Positions 8,743 to 17,017 of a stretch of 64,000 nucleotides of DNA are shown piece by piece. Position numbers and translations under genes: made by a program. The notes beneath the pieces were generated by a model. The model was not told the DNA's origin, did not search any database, and was given only the letters and a program-made list of their open reading frames with translations. This DNA is from Hyphomicrobium sp. CS1GBMeth3 (lineage in GTDB: Bacteria; Pseudomonadota; Alphaproteobacteria; Rhizobiales; Hyphomicrobiaceae), in the NCBI RefSeq assembly GCF_900117455.1, contig NZ_FPHO01000002.1, positions 248,001-312,000 of the forward strand, in the 5' to 3' direction. The number at the start of each line of letters is the position of its first letter. Position 1 is the first letter of the stretch.

Positions 8743-9858
8743 ATGAAGGGTCCGCCGCTGACGCGCATCGTCCGGGGTCTGCCGAAGCTTGTGCCCTTCG
8801 TCGGGCCGGAAGCGCAGGAGCGGGCGCGCGGGCGGCCGTTCGCGGCGCGGCTTGGTGCCAACGAAAGCCTGTTCGGGCCAAGCCCTGCCGCCGTACGCGC
8901 CATGGCCGAGGCGGCGGCCGAGAACTGGAAATACTCGGACCCCGAAAGCCACGACCTGCGGGAGGCTCTGGCGCGCCACCATGGCGTGCGCGCCGACAAC
9001 GTCGTGATCGGGGAGGGGATCGATGGGTTGCTGGGCCTCGCCATCAGGATGGCAGCGGAGCCGGGGGCCGTGGTTGTCACGTCGGACGGGGCCTATCCAA
9101 CCTTCAACTTCCACGTTGCGGTTCAAGGAGCCCAGCTGGTTAAGGTTCCGTATCGCGACGATCGCGAGGATCTCGAGGCGCTGCTGGCCGCGGTTCGGGC
9201 CACGAACGCCGCCGTGCTTTATGTCTCCAACCCCGACAACCCCATGGGTTCGTGGTGGTCGGCGGACGAGATCGGCCGATTGATCGCCGCGTTGCCCGAT
9301 GGGGTGCTGCTGCTGCTCGACGAGGCCTACTGCGACACCGCGCCGGCCGATGCGATCCCGCCGATCGACGTCGCCAACCCCCAGGTGCTCCGGTTGCGTA
9401 CGTTCTCCAAGGCTTATGGGCTCGCCGGGGCGCGGATCGGTTATGCGCTGGGCGAATCCGAGCTGATCTTGGTGTTCGAGAAAGTGCGAAACCATTACGG
9501 GATTAATCGCGTCGGCCAGATCGGTGCGCTTGTAGCGCTAACCGACCAACCCTATCTATCCGCAGCGGTCGGCAAAATCGGCCGCGCGCGCGAAAGGATC
9601 GCCGACATTGCCCGTCAAAACGGTCTCATGCCGCTCACGTCGGCGGCGAACTTCGTCACCCTCGATTGTGGGGCGGACGGTGCTTTTGCCGGAGCCGTTC
9701 TTGAGGCCCTTCTGGAGCGGGACATTTTTGCGCGTAAACCTGCCGTTGCACCCCTCAACCGCTGCATCCGCGTTTCCTGCGGGCGGGACGAGGATCTTGC
9801 CCTCTTCGAGCGTGCGCTGCCGGATGCTCTCGCGGCGGCGCAGGTATCAATTCAGTAA
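8743..9858 (+). CDS. Class I/II PLP aminotransferase, histidinol-phosphate aminotransferase-like
   Basis: 371 residues, fold-type I. Visible landmarks are ANESLFGPSP near the N-terminus (substrate arm of HisC relatives), SNPDNPMGS (about 162-170, PLP-binding Asn), LLDEAYCD (about 192-198) and the Schiff-base lysine K223 in TFSKAYGLAGARIGY, with a C-terminal CIRVSCGRDED Arg site. This is the HisC/CobD-like subgroup; it could serve histidine synthesis or another aromatic or imidazole amine. Absence of his genes nearby argues against naming it hisC. Coupled to DUF1489 (seven-base gap, AGGAAAG ribosome site). Confidence 0.85.
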   Translation: MKGPPLTRIVRGLPKLVPFVGPEAQERARGRPFAARLGANESLFGPSPAAVRAMAEAAAENWKYSDPESHDLREALARHHGVRADNVVIGEGIDGLLGLAIRMAAEPGAVVVTSDGAYPTFNFHVAVQGAQLVKVPYRDDREDLEALLAAVRATNAAVLYVSNPDNPMGSWWSADEIGRLIAALPDGVLLLLDEAYCDTAPADAIPPIDVANPQVLRLRTFSKAYGLAGARIGYALGESELILVFEKVRNHYGINRVGQIGALVALTDQPYLSAAVGKIGRARERIADIARQNGLMPLTSAANFVTLDCGADGAFAGAVLEALLERDIFARKPAVAPLNRCIRVSCGRDEDLALFERALPDALAAAQVSIQ

Positions 9859-9962
9859 AAATATTCCGCGATCTCCGGTCCGCCTGTCGCGCCTCGGCGT
9901 ATATTGGGATGCTCAGCGTGCTGGCCAATGTACCGGCTCGCGATAACATAAAGGGGAGACTG

Positions 9963-10373
9963 ATGCAGAAAGTAGTGCGAAGCACGTTTCTCTCTTTGGC
10001 GTCCGGCGCCATGCTGCTTGCGGGAAGCCTCGCAACGCCGGCGCTCGCCGATCCCGACCTGGCTGGCTCCTGGCGGGGCGGCGGCACCGTGAAGTTCAGT
10101 TCGGGCGCGACCGAACAGGCCCGATGCCGCGCCACCTTCAGTCCCAGCGGCGATCGCGCCTACGACGTCAGGGCGAGCTGCGCGACGCAGTCGGGTACGG
10201 TCTCACAGACCGCCTTCGTGCGCGGCAGGGGAAGCAACTACCGGGGAACGTTTTACAACCCGGAGTTTGACACTTCCGGCAAGATCCAGATCTCCGTCAG
10301 CGGCAAGAGCCAAGTCGTGCGTCTAACCAGCACGAAGGGATCGGCCGTCATCCGGCTCTCACGCTCGAAGTGA
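9963..10373 (+). CDS. Secreted hypothetical protein
   Basis: 136 residues from the ATG at 9963, preceded by AAGGGGAG; an in-frame upstream ATG at 9909 lacks a ribosome site and would spoil the signal peptide (core FLSLASGAMLLAGSLATPALA, cleavage about residue 28). The mature protein begins DPDLAGSWRGGGTVKFSSG and reads as a small lipocalin-like or beta-barrel domain with two Cys, the pattern seen in many short rhizobial periplasmic proteins. An intrinsic terminator follows at 10409. Confidence 0.65.
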   Translation: MQKVVRSTFLSLASGAMLLAGSLATPALADPDLAGSWRGGGTVKFSSGATEQARCRATFSPSGDRAYDVRASCATQSGTVSQTAFVRGRGSNYRGTFYNPEFDTSGKIQISVSGKSQVVRLTSTKGSAVIRLSRSK

Positions 10374-10408
10374 GCTGCGTATGCCCGCGTAGCGGCGGGC
10401 CTGTTGTG

Positions 10409-10442
10409 GGGCGCCTTTCTCTGAAGGCGCCCTTTGTTTTTT
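10409..10442 (+). terminator. Rho-independent terminator
   Basis: A perfect nine-base stem (GGGCGCCTT with AAGGCGCCC) around a six-base loop, followed by TTTGTTTTTT. It ends the transcript of the gene stopping at 10373 and lies just before the convergent gene ending at 10444. Confidence 0.9.
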
Positions 10443-10443
10443 G

Positions 10444-10941
10444 CTATTTCTTGCTAGGGCCCTGAAGCAGCAGCTCCCAGCTGCCGGGGGCCCCACCCTT
10501 CGCCTGTTTGCTTTTGGACTTTCGCTTCTTGGCCTGACGCTTGGCCTTCGGGGCGGGAGGGGCGGCGGCCGGCTCCGCTGCCTTCGGCGCGGCGCCCTGC
10601 TCCGCGGTGTCGCTGACAATGGGGTTCTGCGGCACGAGGCTGCGGGTCTCGGAGCCTGTTCCGACGGTTACCGTTGCCGCGCCGTCGGTCTCGATGGTGG
10701 CGTTCTGCGGAACCAGCTGCGAGAAGCCCCACGGCCCGGTGACTGCGCAGTCGGCGCTGCAGTCCTCGGTGACGTCGACCGTGCCGCCGGGCGGCACTTT
10801 GTAGACGCCTTCCTCGGTGCCGTTGTCGACGCCGACGGAGACGTCGTCGGAGGAGGAGTTCTTGATGGTCAGTGCTGCGACCGGGATGGCCGCAAGCGAC
10901 AGCACGGCGAAGGCGGTTACGGCGCGCGTCACGAGGGTCAT
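10444..10941 (-). CDS. Secreted hypothetical protein with Lys/Ala/Pro-rich tail
   Basis: 165 residues from the ATG at 10941 (AAGGAG seven bases upstream). The signal peptide core is TRAVTAFAVLSLAAIPVAA. The mature part has a beta-rich domain of about 80 residues with two Cys (DCSADCAV) and paired SQLVPQNA and SLVPQNP segments, then an Ala/Pro/Lys-rich disordered tail (AAPPAPKAKRQAKKRKSKSK), so the C-terminus is strongly basic and may bind an anionic polymer. No family recognised. Confidence 0.65.
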   Translation of the reverse strand: MTLVTRAVTAFAVLSLAAIPVAALTIKNSSSDDVSVGVDNGTEEGVYKVPPGGTVDVTEDCSADCAVTGPWGFSQLVPQNATIETDGAATVTVGTGSETRSLVPQNPIVSDTAEQGAAPKAAEPAAAPPAPKAKRQAKKRKSKSKQAKGGAPGSWELLLQGPSKK

Positions 10942-11145
10942 GAGATTCTCCTTCTCATCGCGCAAAGCGAGGCGGAGGGGCGCGACCGGGGGCGCGTATT
11001 CGTGTCCGCGCGCGGCATTCTCCGCCAGACAAGCAGGGTCAGGGACTCAGCGTAGGTAAAGGGCTGCTAACATTTTACTTAAATTTGCTTCTGAGCAGCT
11101 TGAGCGCTCCGATTTTTCTTGTTGAAAACTCTTATTTTTTTTGGC

Positions 11146-11508
11146 TCAGCGGTTGGTGGTTACAGCAACCCAGGTCGGGTCTTCTTGCGCGCGCCGCTCG
11201 AATGACAGGAAGTCGTAGTAGCCACAGCGTCCCTTGCCGGGGAACGAGCGGCAGACAGCGGGACGCGCGTGGTAGACCGTGCAGCGGCGGTGGGTGGTGT
11301 CGAAGAAGCGGCAGATGGCGCCGAAGTGTTTGTCCCGCTTGCGCTTCATGGCGTACTTGCGGCCATGCGCCTCGCGGGTGAAGGCGCGCCGTGCGGCCTC
11401 GAAGGTCATGCCGTGGTGAGCCGCCAGTCGCTCGACGTCCCGCTTGTCGAGCGGGATCAGCGGATAGGAACAGCAGTAGCCTGGACACTTCTTGCAATCG
11501 TACAACAC
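11146..11508 (-). CDS. YkgJ-family cysteine cluster protein
   Basis: 120 residues. Cysteine pattern CKKCPGYCC at the N-terminus, then ICRFF, RRCTVYHARPAVCRSFP and GRCGYYDF, the signature of the YkgJ (CxxCxxxCC) zinc- or iron-chelating family. The start is a GTG at 11508 followed by TTG; an in-frame stop lies 15 bases upstream, so little extension is possible. Function in the family is unproven; metal binding is inferred from the cysteines. A short AT-rich stretch follows (11060-11145). Confidence 0.8.
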   Translation of the reverse strand: MLYDCKKCPGYCCSYPLIPLDKRDVERLAAHHGMTFEAARRAFTREAHGRKYAMKRKRDKHFGAICRFFDTTHRRCTVYHARPAVCRSFPGKGRCGYYDFLSFERRAQEDPTWVAVTTNR

Positions 11509-11832
11509 GAAGCTCGCACCCTACTTCGATCTCGGCGCTCACGCGGTCGCCACGCAGTCTTTCGGCGCGAGCGGCGTCTGTCACTGGCCCACCGATCTCG
11601 CCCCCTTCTCGCCTCTGTTAACTTCGATCGGGCACGGCGGCAACGTTAAAGCCTGGACTTCCAACAAATTGCGCGCTCGCTGTAAGCTGTTTTTGGGGCT
11701 TCGCGGGCAACACCTGTCGCAAAAAGCGCATCGATAGGTGCCGGCATGCCTTGGCCGCGCGACACACTTCCTCCTTTAATGTCAGGAAGAAGTCCGTGCC
11801 CGTATTTTTTGTCCGTATCGAGGGGTTCCGGG
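11509..11832. other. Intergenic region before the pentapeptide-repeat gene
   Basis: 324 bases between divergent genes. It holds one plausible sigma70-type promoter for the rightward gene (listed separately). I see no open frame with a ribosome site and no clear hairpin. Confidence 0.5.
11751..11780 (+). promoter_or_regulatory. Candidate promoter of the pentapeptide-repeat gene
   Basis: TTGGCC at 11751-11756 and TTTAAT at 11775-11780, spaced by 18 bases, about 52 bases before the ATG at 11833. Judged by eye only. Confidence 0.35.
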
Positions 11833-13887
11833 ATGAGCGATCTGGCTCGTGGCGCACCTGAGGGTGAAACGCCGGTCAATCCCTATAGCCTGCTCGAAGC
11901 CATCAACCGCTCGAGCGACAGTGCGCACACCGCCTGGCTCATCTTTCTCGCTGTCATGGCGTATCTCACGATCGCGGTGGCGGGTGTCACACATAAAGAC
12001 CTTCTGCTCGAGACGCCGGTTTCGCTGCCGCTGCTCGAGGTCGACATTCAGCTCCGGCAGTTCTTCCAGTTCGCGCCCATCGTGCTCGTGCTCATCCATG
12101 TCGGGCTTGTCTCGCAGCTGGCGTTGCTCGCGCGCGAGGCGCTCGAATACGACCACGCCGTTCGCCTTTTGGAGCCGACCGACCGGCGCACGCATCCGCT
12201 GCGGCTCGAGCTCAATAACTTCTTCTTCGTGCAGGCCATAGCGGGGCCTTGCCGAAGCCGCGTGATGGGCACGCTGCTGCATGGCATGAGCTGGCTCACG
12301 GTCGTGGTGCTGCCGGTGGTGCTGCTGCTCTACATCCAAGTCGTGTTCCTGCCCTACCACGACGTCGGCATCACGTGGACGCATCGCATCGCGCTCGTTG
12401 TCGACATTGCCCTGCTGGTTGCCATCGGTCTGTTCCTGATGCGTGCCGAGACGTCCTTTACGCAGGCTTTCGTGCGCACGACATCCGCGTATCCGATCAG
12501 ATTTATTGCGACCTGCGTCGTGCTCGTGATTGTGTGGCTGATGTCGTTCTTCGTCGCGACCATTCCGGGCGAGCAGGCCGATCGCTTCGTTCAGCGGGTT
12601 CTCGGCTTCGATAACGAAGACGAGAGTACGTCGGGGCCTAGGTTCGTCTCAGGCTATGCCATTCCCTTCCTCGCGTTCGGCTCCGAGGGTTCGCTACTCG
12701 GTCTCTTCAAGCGCAACATCGAGGTCGTGGATACGGATCTCGTTGTCGACAAGGAGCAGACGCCGGGAGAGCCCTCGCTCAGCCTGCGCGAGCGCGATCT
12801 GCGCTTTGCCAAGCTCGACCGCTCGGACTTGCATCAGGTCGATCTTACGGGCAGCGATCTGCGCGGCGCTTCGCTCATCGGCACGGATCTGCGCGGTGCG
12901 TGGCTTCAGTGCGCGGACATCACGCATCTCGTGCTGACGGAGGACCGCGAGGCCGCAAACTGCGTCATCGCGCGGCGCGCCAAGCTCACGCGGGCGCGTC
13001 TCGATGGCGCGCGGCTCACTGGCGCCGACCTGCGTGGGGCGCAGTTCAACGATGCGAAGCTCGAAGGTGCCGAGCTTACGTACGCGTTGATCGTGGGCGC
13101 CAACTTCGCATCGGCGCGGCTCGAAAAGGCTGATCTCACGGGCGGTGTACGCGCAGAGGGTGCGAACTTTCTGATCGCCAATCTGCAGGGCGCAGATCTG
13201 ACGGGGGCGCGCCTCGTCGGAGCGGATCTCACGAATGCGGATCTCACCGCCGCCATCCTGAGCCACGCCATGCTGGACGCCGCGAGGCTGCGCGAGGCGA
13301 AGCTCGACGGTGCCGCACTCTATCGCGCGTCGCTGCGGGGAAGCGATCTTAAGGGTGCCAGCATCGTCGGGGCGGACTTGCGCGAAGTGAAAGTGTGGCA
13401 GACGGCATCCCCGCTCGCAGACCCCGAGGGTCTCGCGGACCTGACGGGGCTTGCGCTGGCGCAGCCGCAGGAGAGCGAAGTGGCGAAGCTCAAGTCGGAC
13501 ATCGAGGGCATCAGGAGCCGGCGCGTGCGGGCTAGGCTCTCCGAGGCGCTGACACCGCTCGCCGATGCGGGCGAGCTCGCCAAGTGGGGCTCGTCGTCGG
13601 ACTATGTCCTCTGGCAAGGGCTGGCATCTGCCGGCGCGCAGTCCTATCCTGAATTCTATAAGCCCCGCATCACGGACTATCTCGCGCGTCTTCAGTGTCG
13701 ACCGCGCTGGAGCAACGGGGCCGTGGCAACCGGGGTCGCGCGGCGGGCGCAGCGGCCCGAGTTCCAAGGGGACGTCACCGTCGTGTACGACCGTCTGGTG
13801 TCGCCCTCCTGTCCGGCCGCGAAGTCCGTGCCGCCGAAGGTGGTCAAGGACCTGGCGACGGCCGCGGACATCGCGCAGGGTGGCTAG
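11833..13887 (+). CDS. Membrane-anchored pentapeptide-repeat protein
   Basis: 684 residues from the ATG at 11833; an in-frame ATG 87 bases upstream lacks a ribosome site. The N-terminal half carries about five hydrophobic segments (about residues 34-55, 78-98, 160-182, 192-210, 225-245). Residues 310-520 form a long run of A(D/N)LxG/A pentapeptides (DLRGASLIGTDLRGAWL and many more), which fold into a right-handed quadrilateral beta-helix. The C-terminal 150 residues are helical with two Cys. Such membrane-plus-helix proteins are widespread but uncharacterised; a DNA-gyrase-protecting role known for Qnr/MfpA should not be assumed for a membrane protein. Confidence 0.85.
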   Translation: MSDLARGAPEGETPVNPYSLLEAINRSSDSAHTAWLIFLAVMAYLTIAVAGVTHKDLLLETPVSLPLLEVDIQLRQFFQFAPIVLVLIHVGLVSQLALLAREALEYDHAVRLLEPTDRRTHPLRLELNNFFFVQAIAGPCRSRVMGTLLHGMSWLTVVVLPVVLLLYIQVVFLPYHDVGITWTHRIALVVDIALLVAIGLFLMRAETSFTQAFVRTTSAYPIRFIATCVVLVIVWLMSFFVATIPGEQADRFVQRVLGFDNEDESTSGPRFVSGYAIPFLAFGSEGSLLGLFKRNIEVVDTDLVVDKEQTPGEPSLSLRERDLRFAKLDRSDLHQVDLTGSDLRGASLIGTDLRGAWLQCADITHLVLTEDREAANCVIARRAKLTRARLDGARLTGADLRGAQFNDAKLEGAELTYALIVGANFASARLEKADLTGGVRAEGANFLIANLQGADLTGARLVGADLTNADLTAAILSHAMLDAARLREAKLDGAALYRASLRGSDLKGASIVGADLREVKVWQTASPLADPEGLADLTGLALAQPQESEVAKLKSDIEGIRSRRVRARLSEALTPLADAGELAKWGSSSDYVLWQGLASAGAQSYPEFYKPRITDYLARLQCRPRWSNGAVATGVARRAQRPEFQGDVTVVYDRLVSPSCPAAKSVPPKVVKDLATAADIAQGG

Positions 13888-13915
13888 GACTTGCGGTGGC
13901 GCCTGCGAGACGCTA

Positions 13916-13930
13916 GAACATAACGAGAAC
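13916..13930. promoter_or_regulatory. Candidate LexA (SOS) box upstream of ssb
   Basis: GAAC-N7-GAAC, which is GTTC-N7-GTTC on the other strand, the direct-repeat LexA operator of Alphaproteobacteria. It is 234 bases before the ssb start. In many relatives a LexA box serves uvrA and ssb; here the uvrA neighbour is absent. Confidence 0.65.
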
Positions 13931-14163
13931 TTTGGGTGTGAGCTGCCCCGTATGGCCCTTTGCGCCGTGAGAGCTTCGGTGGCCAACCCCGCGCGGTGGC
14001 GTGGGAAAAATGAAAAAGCTTGGGACAACCGTGGCGCTCGTTCGCGCCGGCGGGGCGTTGCGGGTAGGGTGCTGCAACTTGAGTCGCGTGCCGCGGATGG
14101 GCGCGCACGTGAGGCGGCGGGCAGAGGTCGCCGCTCAATAGCCGGACAACAGGGAGTGAGGTC

Positions 14164-14685
14164 ATGGCCGGATCGGTCAACAAGGTAATCCTGGTCGGAA
14201 ATCTCGGACGTGATCCTGAGATCCGGCGCACGCAGGACGGGCGTCCGATCGCCAACCTTCGCATTGCCACCAGCGAATCCTGGAAGGATCGCAACAGTGG
14301 TGAGCGGCGTGAGAAGACCGAATGGCATTCGGTGGTGATTTTCAACGAGAACCTGTGCCGCGTCGCGGAGCAGTATCTGCGCAAGGGCTCCAAGGTCTAC
14401 ATCGAGGGCCAGCTTCAAACCCGCAAGTGGCAGGATCAGCAAGGCCAGGATCGCTATTCGACGGAGGTCGTGCTGCAGGGCTTCAACGGGCAGCTCACGA
14501 TGCTCGATGGGCGCGCGGGCGGCGGTGGCCTCGGTGAAGGCGGGCAGGCCGACTACGGCGAAGATAACAGCGGTGGCGGTTTTGGCGGCGGTGGCGAGAC
14601 GCGGCGTCCGGCCCGCAGTGGCGGTGGCGGCTCGAAGGGCGGCGGTGGCATGGACAAGCCGTTCGACGACGAGATCCCGTTCTAG
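14164..14685 (+). CDS. ssb: Single-stranded DNA-binding protein
   Basis: 173 residues. The OB-fold spans about residues 3-110 ([55 protein letters not shown]), followed by a Gly-rich disordered linker and the acidic tip FDDEIPF that recruits repair and replication partners. SSB coats single-stranded DNA in replication, recombination and repair. Length and layout are normal for Alphaproteobacteria. A candidate LexA box upstream suggests damage induction. A codon-use outlier gene begins 12 bases after its stop. Confidence 0.97.
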   Translation: MAGSVNKVILVGNLGRDPEIRRTQDGRPIANLRIATSESWKDRNSGERREKTEWHSVVIFNENLCRVAEQYLRKGSKVYIEGQLQTRKWQDQQGQDRYSTEVVLQGFNGQLTMLDGRAGGGGLGEGGQADYGEDNSGGGFGGGGETRRPARSGGGGSKGGGGMDKPFDDEIPF

Positions 14686-14697
14686 CGAGTGAGAGCG

Positions 14698-15090
14698 ATG
14701 GCCCTGCCGGATTTCAAGGATATCATCGATCTTGTGAAGAAGGGTTCGACCCTTGAAGCTCAGGAACGAATTGTCGAATTGCGCGAAGCCCACCTGAACC
14801 TGAGAGAAGAAGTACTTAGGTTGCGTGAGGAGAACAGGCTCTTGCGCGACCGGATCGCTGTTTCAACGGCTCTTACATTCGATCGTTACTACTATTGGCG
14901 CGTGATCGGTGACGGCAAAGATGGGCCGTTCTGTCAGACCTGCTGGGACGGTGGCCAAAAGCTGGTGCGTCTAATTCCAGAACGCTCCTCCGAGGGTTGG
15001 AATTGTACAGTCTGCAATAGGTTTATTGCGGATCAGAGTTACTCTTCTGCCCGATACTCGAGAGCCGAGACTGAGTTCGATCCTTTTTAG
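14698..15090 (+). CDS. Leucine-zipper/zinc-ribbon protein, codon-use outlier
   Basis: 130 residues from the ATG at 14698 (GAGTGAGAG upstream). Residues about 18-55 form a leucine zipper (ERIVELREAHLNLREEVLRL); after a linker, CQTC and CTVC (about residues 81-84 and 107-110) make a four-cysteine zinc ribbon. Third codon positions are far less GC-rich than in ssb, gyrA or any neighbour, with many AGA, AGG, CTT, GTA, TCT and ATT codons, so recent acquisition is likely. I do not recognise the family. Zipper plus ribbon suggests a dimeric nucleic-acid or protein adaptor; the position right after ssb makes a link to DNA repair possible but unproven. Confidence 0.65.
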   Translation: MALPDFKDIIDLVKKGSTLEAQERIVELREAHLNLREEVLRLREENRLLRDRIAVSTALTFDRYYYWRVIGDGKDGPFCQTCWDGGQKLVRLIPERSSEGWNCTVCNRFIADQSYSSARYSRAETEFDPF

Positions 15091-15098
15091 CGAGCCGA

Positions 15099-16190
15099 TT
15101 ACCGGCGATTTAGGTGCTTTTGGCGCTTGCGCTCTTTGCGATTAAGCGGGCGAGGGGCTTCTGGCTGAGTGTCCGGTCCGGCTCGTGGCGTGGATAGCAA
15201 GGAAGCCGTTCTCGGCGCGTTCTTCTGCTCGGCGGACGATGGCCGTGCGTGCATGCGGTCTTCCATTGCGCGCTCGGTCGCGACGTAATCGGTGGCGGAC
15301 TGCCCTTCGATGAAAATGCGGCGTACCGACGGGACACGCTCCCTGAGCGTCGCCTCGATGCGCGATACCGCGGCCTCGACATTGGCGGCCGGCTCTCGAT
15401 CCTCGAGATCGACGCTCGCAACAACGAGCAGGCTGCGCGGACCGAGGTGCATGGTCCGGATCTCGTTCACGGCGCGGATCGGGCGGCCGGGCCCGACCTC
15501 GGCGACGATCGCTTCATGGATCTCGCGGCGGATTTCGGGTGGAGCCGCCACGCCGAGGATCAGGTTTCTGACCTCGATGCTCATGATCGCGGCGACGGCG
15601 CCGAGCAGCAATCCGATCAGCGTGGCGGCGGCGCCGTCGGCTGCGGGCAGCAAGGCCGTATCCGAAATCGCGATGCCCACGAAGGCAACGGCAAAGCTGA
15701 TGAGCGCAGCGAAGTTCTCGGTCAGCACGGTGAAAAGAACGGGGCTGCGCTGCGCGCGCAGCGTTTGCGTCGTTTCGCGGCGCAGTTGGACGGCTCTGTC
15801 CGTCGCCAGTGCGACGGCAACGAATGCGATCCCCAAGGCGAGGTAGGCCGTTCGCGGGCCGATAACGGGACGTGGATCGACGAATGCGCCGATGCCGTCA
15901 TGAATCGCGATGCCCGCCGCCAGCGAGAACAACAGGATCGCGACGACGAAGCTCCAGAAATGCAGCTCCTTGGCGTAGCCGAAGGGATGTGCGGCGTCGG
16001 CGGGCTGTTGCGCACGGCTGATGTTGAGCAGCAGGAGGCCTTGGTTGGCCGCGGCGACCAGCGTCAGCAGCGCGGCCGCAAGCATGGCTGTCGAACCGGT
16101 CAAGAGGGCGGCCGTGAAGGTGGCCGCTGTTGCTGCGGCATTGGCCGCCAGCGCCAGCATGAGGACGCTCGTTATATGACGCGGCGGCAC
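15099..16190 (-). CDS. Cation diffusion facilitator-like membrane protein lacking usual metal ligands
   Basis: 363 residues from a GTG at 16190 (AGGAG eight bases upstream). It has six membrane helices and a C-terminal ferredoxin-like domain as in CDF (SLC30) transporters, and HPFGYAKELHFWSFVVA is a strong family match. The metal-site positions are altered: in helix 2, where relatives read AMLAEAIHSLVDTGNQ, this protein reads AMLAAALLTLVAAANQ, replacing Glu, His and Asp; in helix 5 the expected Glu-Asp pair is ENFAAL, though the Asp in AADGAAATLIGLLLG remains. It may not transport zinc in the usual way. The C-terminal 60 residues are basic and disordered. Confidence 0.8.
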   Translation of the reverse strand: MPPRHITSVLMLALAANAAATAATFTAALLTGSTAMLAAALLTLVAAANQGLLLLNISRAQQPADAAHPFGYAKELHFWSFVVAILLFSLAAGIAIHDGIGAFVDPRPVIGPRTAYLALGIAFVAVALATDRAVQLRRETTQTLRAQRSPVLFTVLTENFAALISFAVAFVGIAISDTALLPAADGAAATLIGLLLGAVAAIMSIEVRNLILGVAAPPEIRREIHEAIVAEVGPGRPIRAVNEIRTMHLGPRSLLVVASVDLEDREPAANVEAAVSRIEATLRERVPSVRRIFIEGQSATDYVATERAMEDRMHARPSSAEQKNAPRTASLLSTPRAGPDTQPEAPRPLNRKERKRQKHLNRR

Positions 16191-16323
16191 GCTTCCGCTC
16201 CTGATCGTTCGTGAAACTCGACTATGTGTTTACGGGGTTTTGCGCGCGGGCAGAAGCGCTCGATATCGTTAAAGGAGCATGGTAGCGCCCGTCGTTGCGA
16301 CGAGGGTAACCTCGAAAGCGGCC

Positions 16324-16349
16324 CCGGCCGATGCTTGCGCATCGGCCGG
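16324..16349. terminator. Strong hairpin downstream of the PRC-barrel gene
   Basis: A perfect 11-base stem (CCGGCCGATGC with GCATCGGCCGG) around TTGC, 17 bases past the stop of the leftward PRC-barrel gene. No run of T follows on the minus strand, so it may be a terminator aided by Rho or an mRNA-end stabiliser. Confidence 0.6.
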
Positions 16350-16366
16350 ATTGGTTTTGCTATGAG

Positions 16367-17017
16367 CTACGGATTGGCGGGAGCGGGCTGCTCCGGCGTC
16401 GGCTCGGCCGGAGGCGCCTCCGCGGGCGGTGCCGGTTGCTGCTCGCTTCCGCCGACGGCTTCCTTGGCCGAGTCGATGGCGCCGGAGACGGCTTCCTTGG
16501 CCTTCTCATATGCCGGGCCAGCGGCTTCCTTGGCGGCGTCGTAGGCTTCCTGTGCCTTCTTCTTGGCCTCGTCGATCTGCGGTTGCGACTTGTCGGAGAA
16601 CTCGTTGAGCTTCTCCTTGGTGCGGTCGAACAGCGACTTCGGCGGCTTCTTGCGTTGGAACTCGGGAGCAGTGTCAAGCGACTCCTTGGTCAGGTCCGGC
16701 AGCGAGACGAACAGCGTGCCGTCCTTCTCCTCGAACTTGAGCGAAGCGAGGCTGACGCCAACCTTTTTTTCTGCCCAGCCGAGATAGCCGCCGGTGCCCA
16801 TCACGACGCCGACGACTTGGTTGTCGGCGCTGACGATCAGATCTTCGATGTCGCCTACGATCTTGCCTTCGGCCCCGTGCACCTTGGCGCCGATCAGGTG
16901 ATCCTTGGCGAGGTACTCGGTGTCGGATTGGGCCGGGACGAACGTGGTATCGGCCCGGGCCGCGGCCAGCGGCGCGGCGGCGAGCAAGGCGGCAGCAAAT
17001 AGCGACAAGTTTTTCAT
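16367..17017 (-). CDS. Exported PRC-barrel-domain protein with Pro-rich tail
   Basis: 216 residues from the ATG at 17017. The signal peptide core is LSLFAAALLAAAPLAAARA. Residues about 30-100 form a PRC barrel (YLAKDHLIGAKVHGAEGKIV, VVGVVMGTGGYLGWAEKKVGV), then an amphipathic Lys/Glu/Ala helix region (about 120-190) with KEA and KKA repeats, then a Pro-rich tail (QQPAPPAEAPPAEP). PRC-barrel exported proteins are common in rhizobia and often stress-induced; the helical part resembles LEA-type protective sequence. The frame extends far upstream antisense to gyrA, but that part is not coding. Divergent from gyrA. Confidence 0.8.
   Translation of the reverse strand: MKNLSLFAAALLAAAPLAAARADTTFVPAQSDTEYLAKDHLIGAKVHGAEGKIVGDIEDLIVSADNQVVGVVMGTGGYLGWAEKKVGVSLASLKFEEKDGTLFVSLPDLTKESLDTAPEFQRKKPPKSLFDRTKEKLNEFSDKSQPQIDEAKKKAQEAYDAAKEAAGPAYEKAKEAVSGAIDSAKEAVGGSEQQPAPPAEAPPAEPTPEQPAPANP

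Noticed and set aside
13888..14163. uvrA divergent from ssb
   Set aside because: The upstream gene is a pentapeptide-repeat protein on the same strand; no UvrA sequence is present.
12694..14793. A 699-codon frame antisense to the pentapeptide gene and ssb
   Set aside because: Crosses a LexA box and two certain genes; the repeats in it are the mirror of the pentapeptides.
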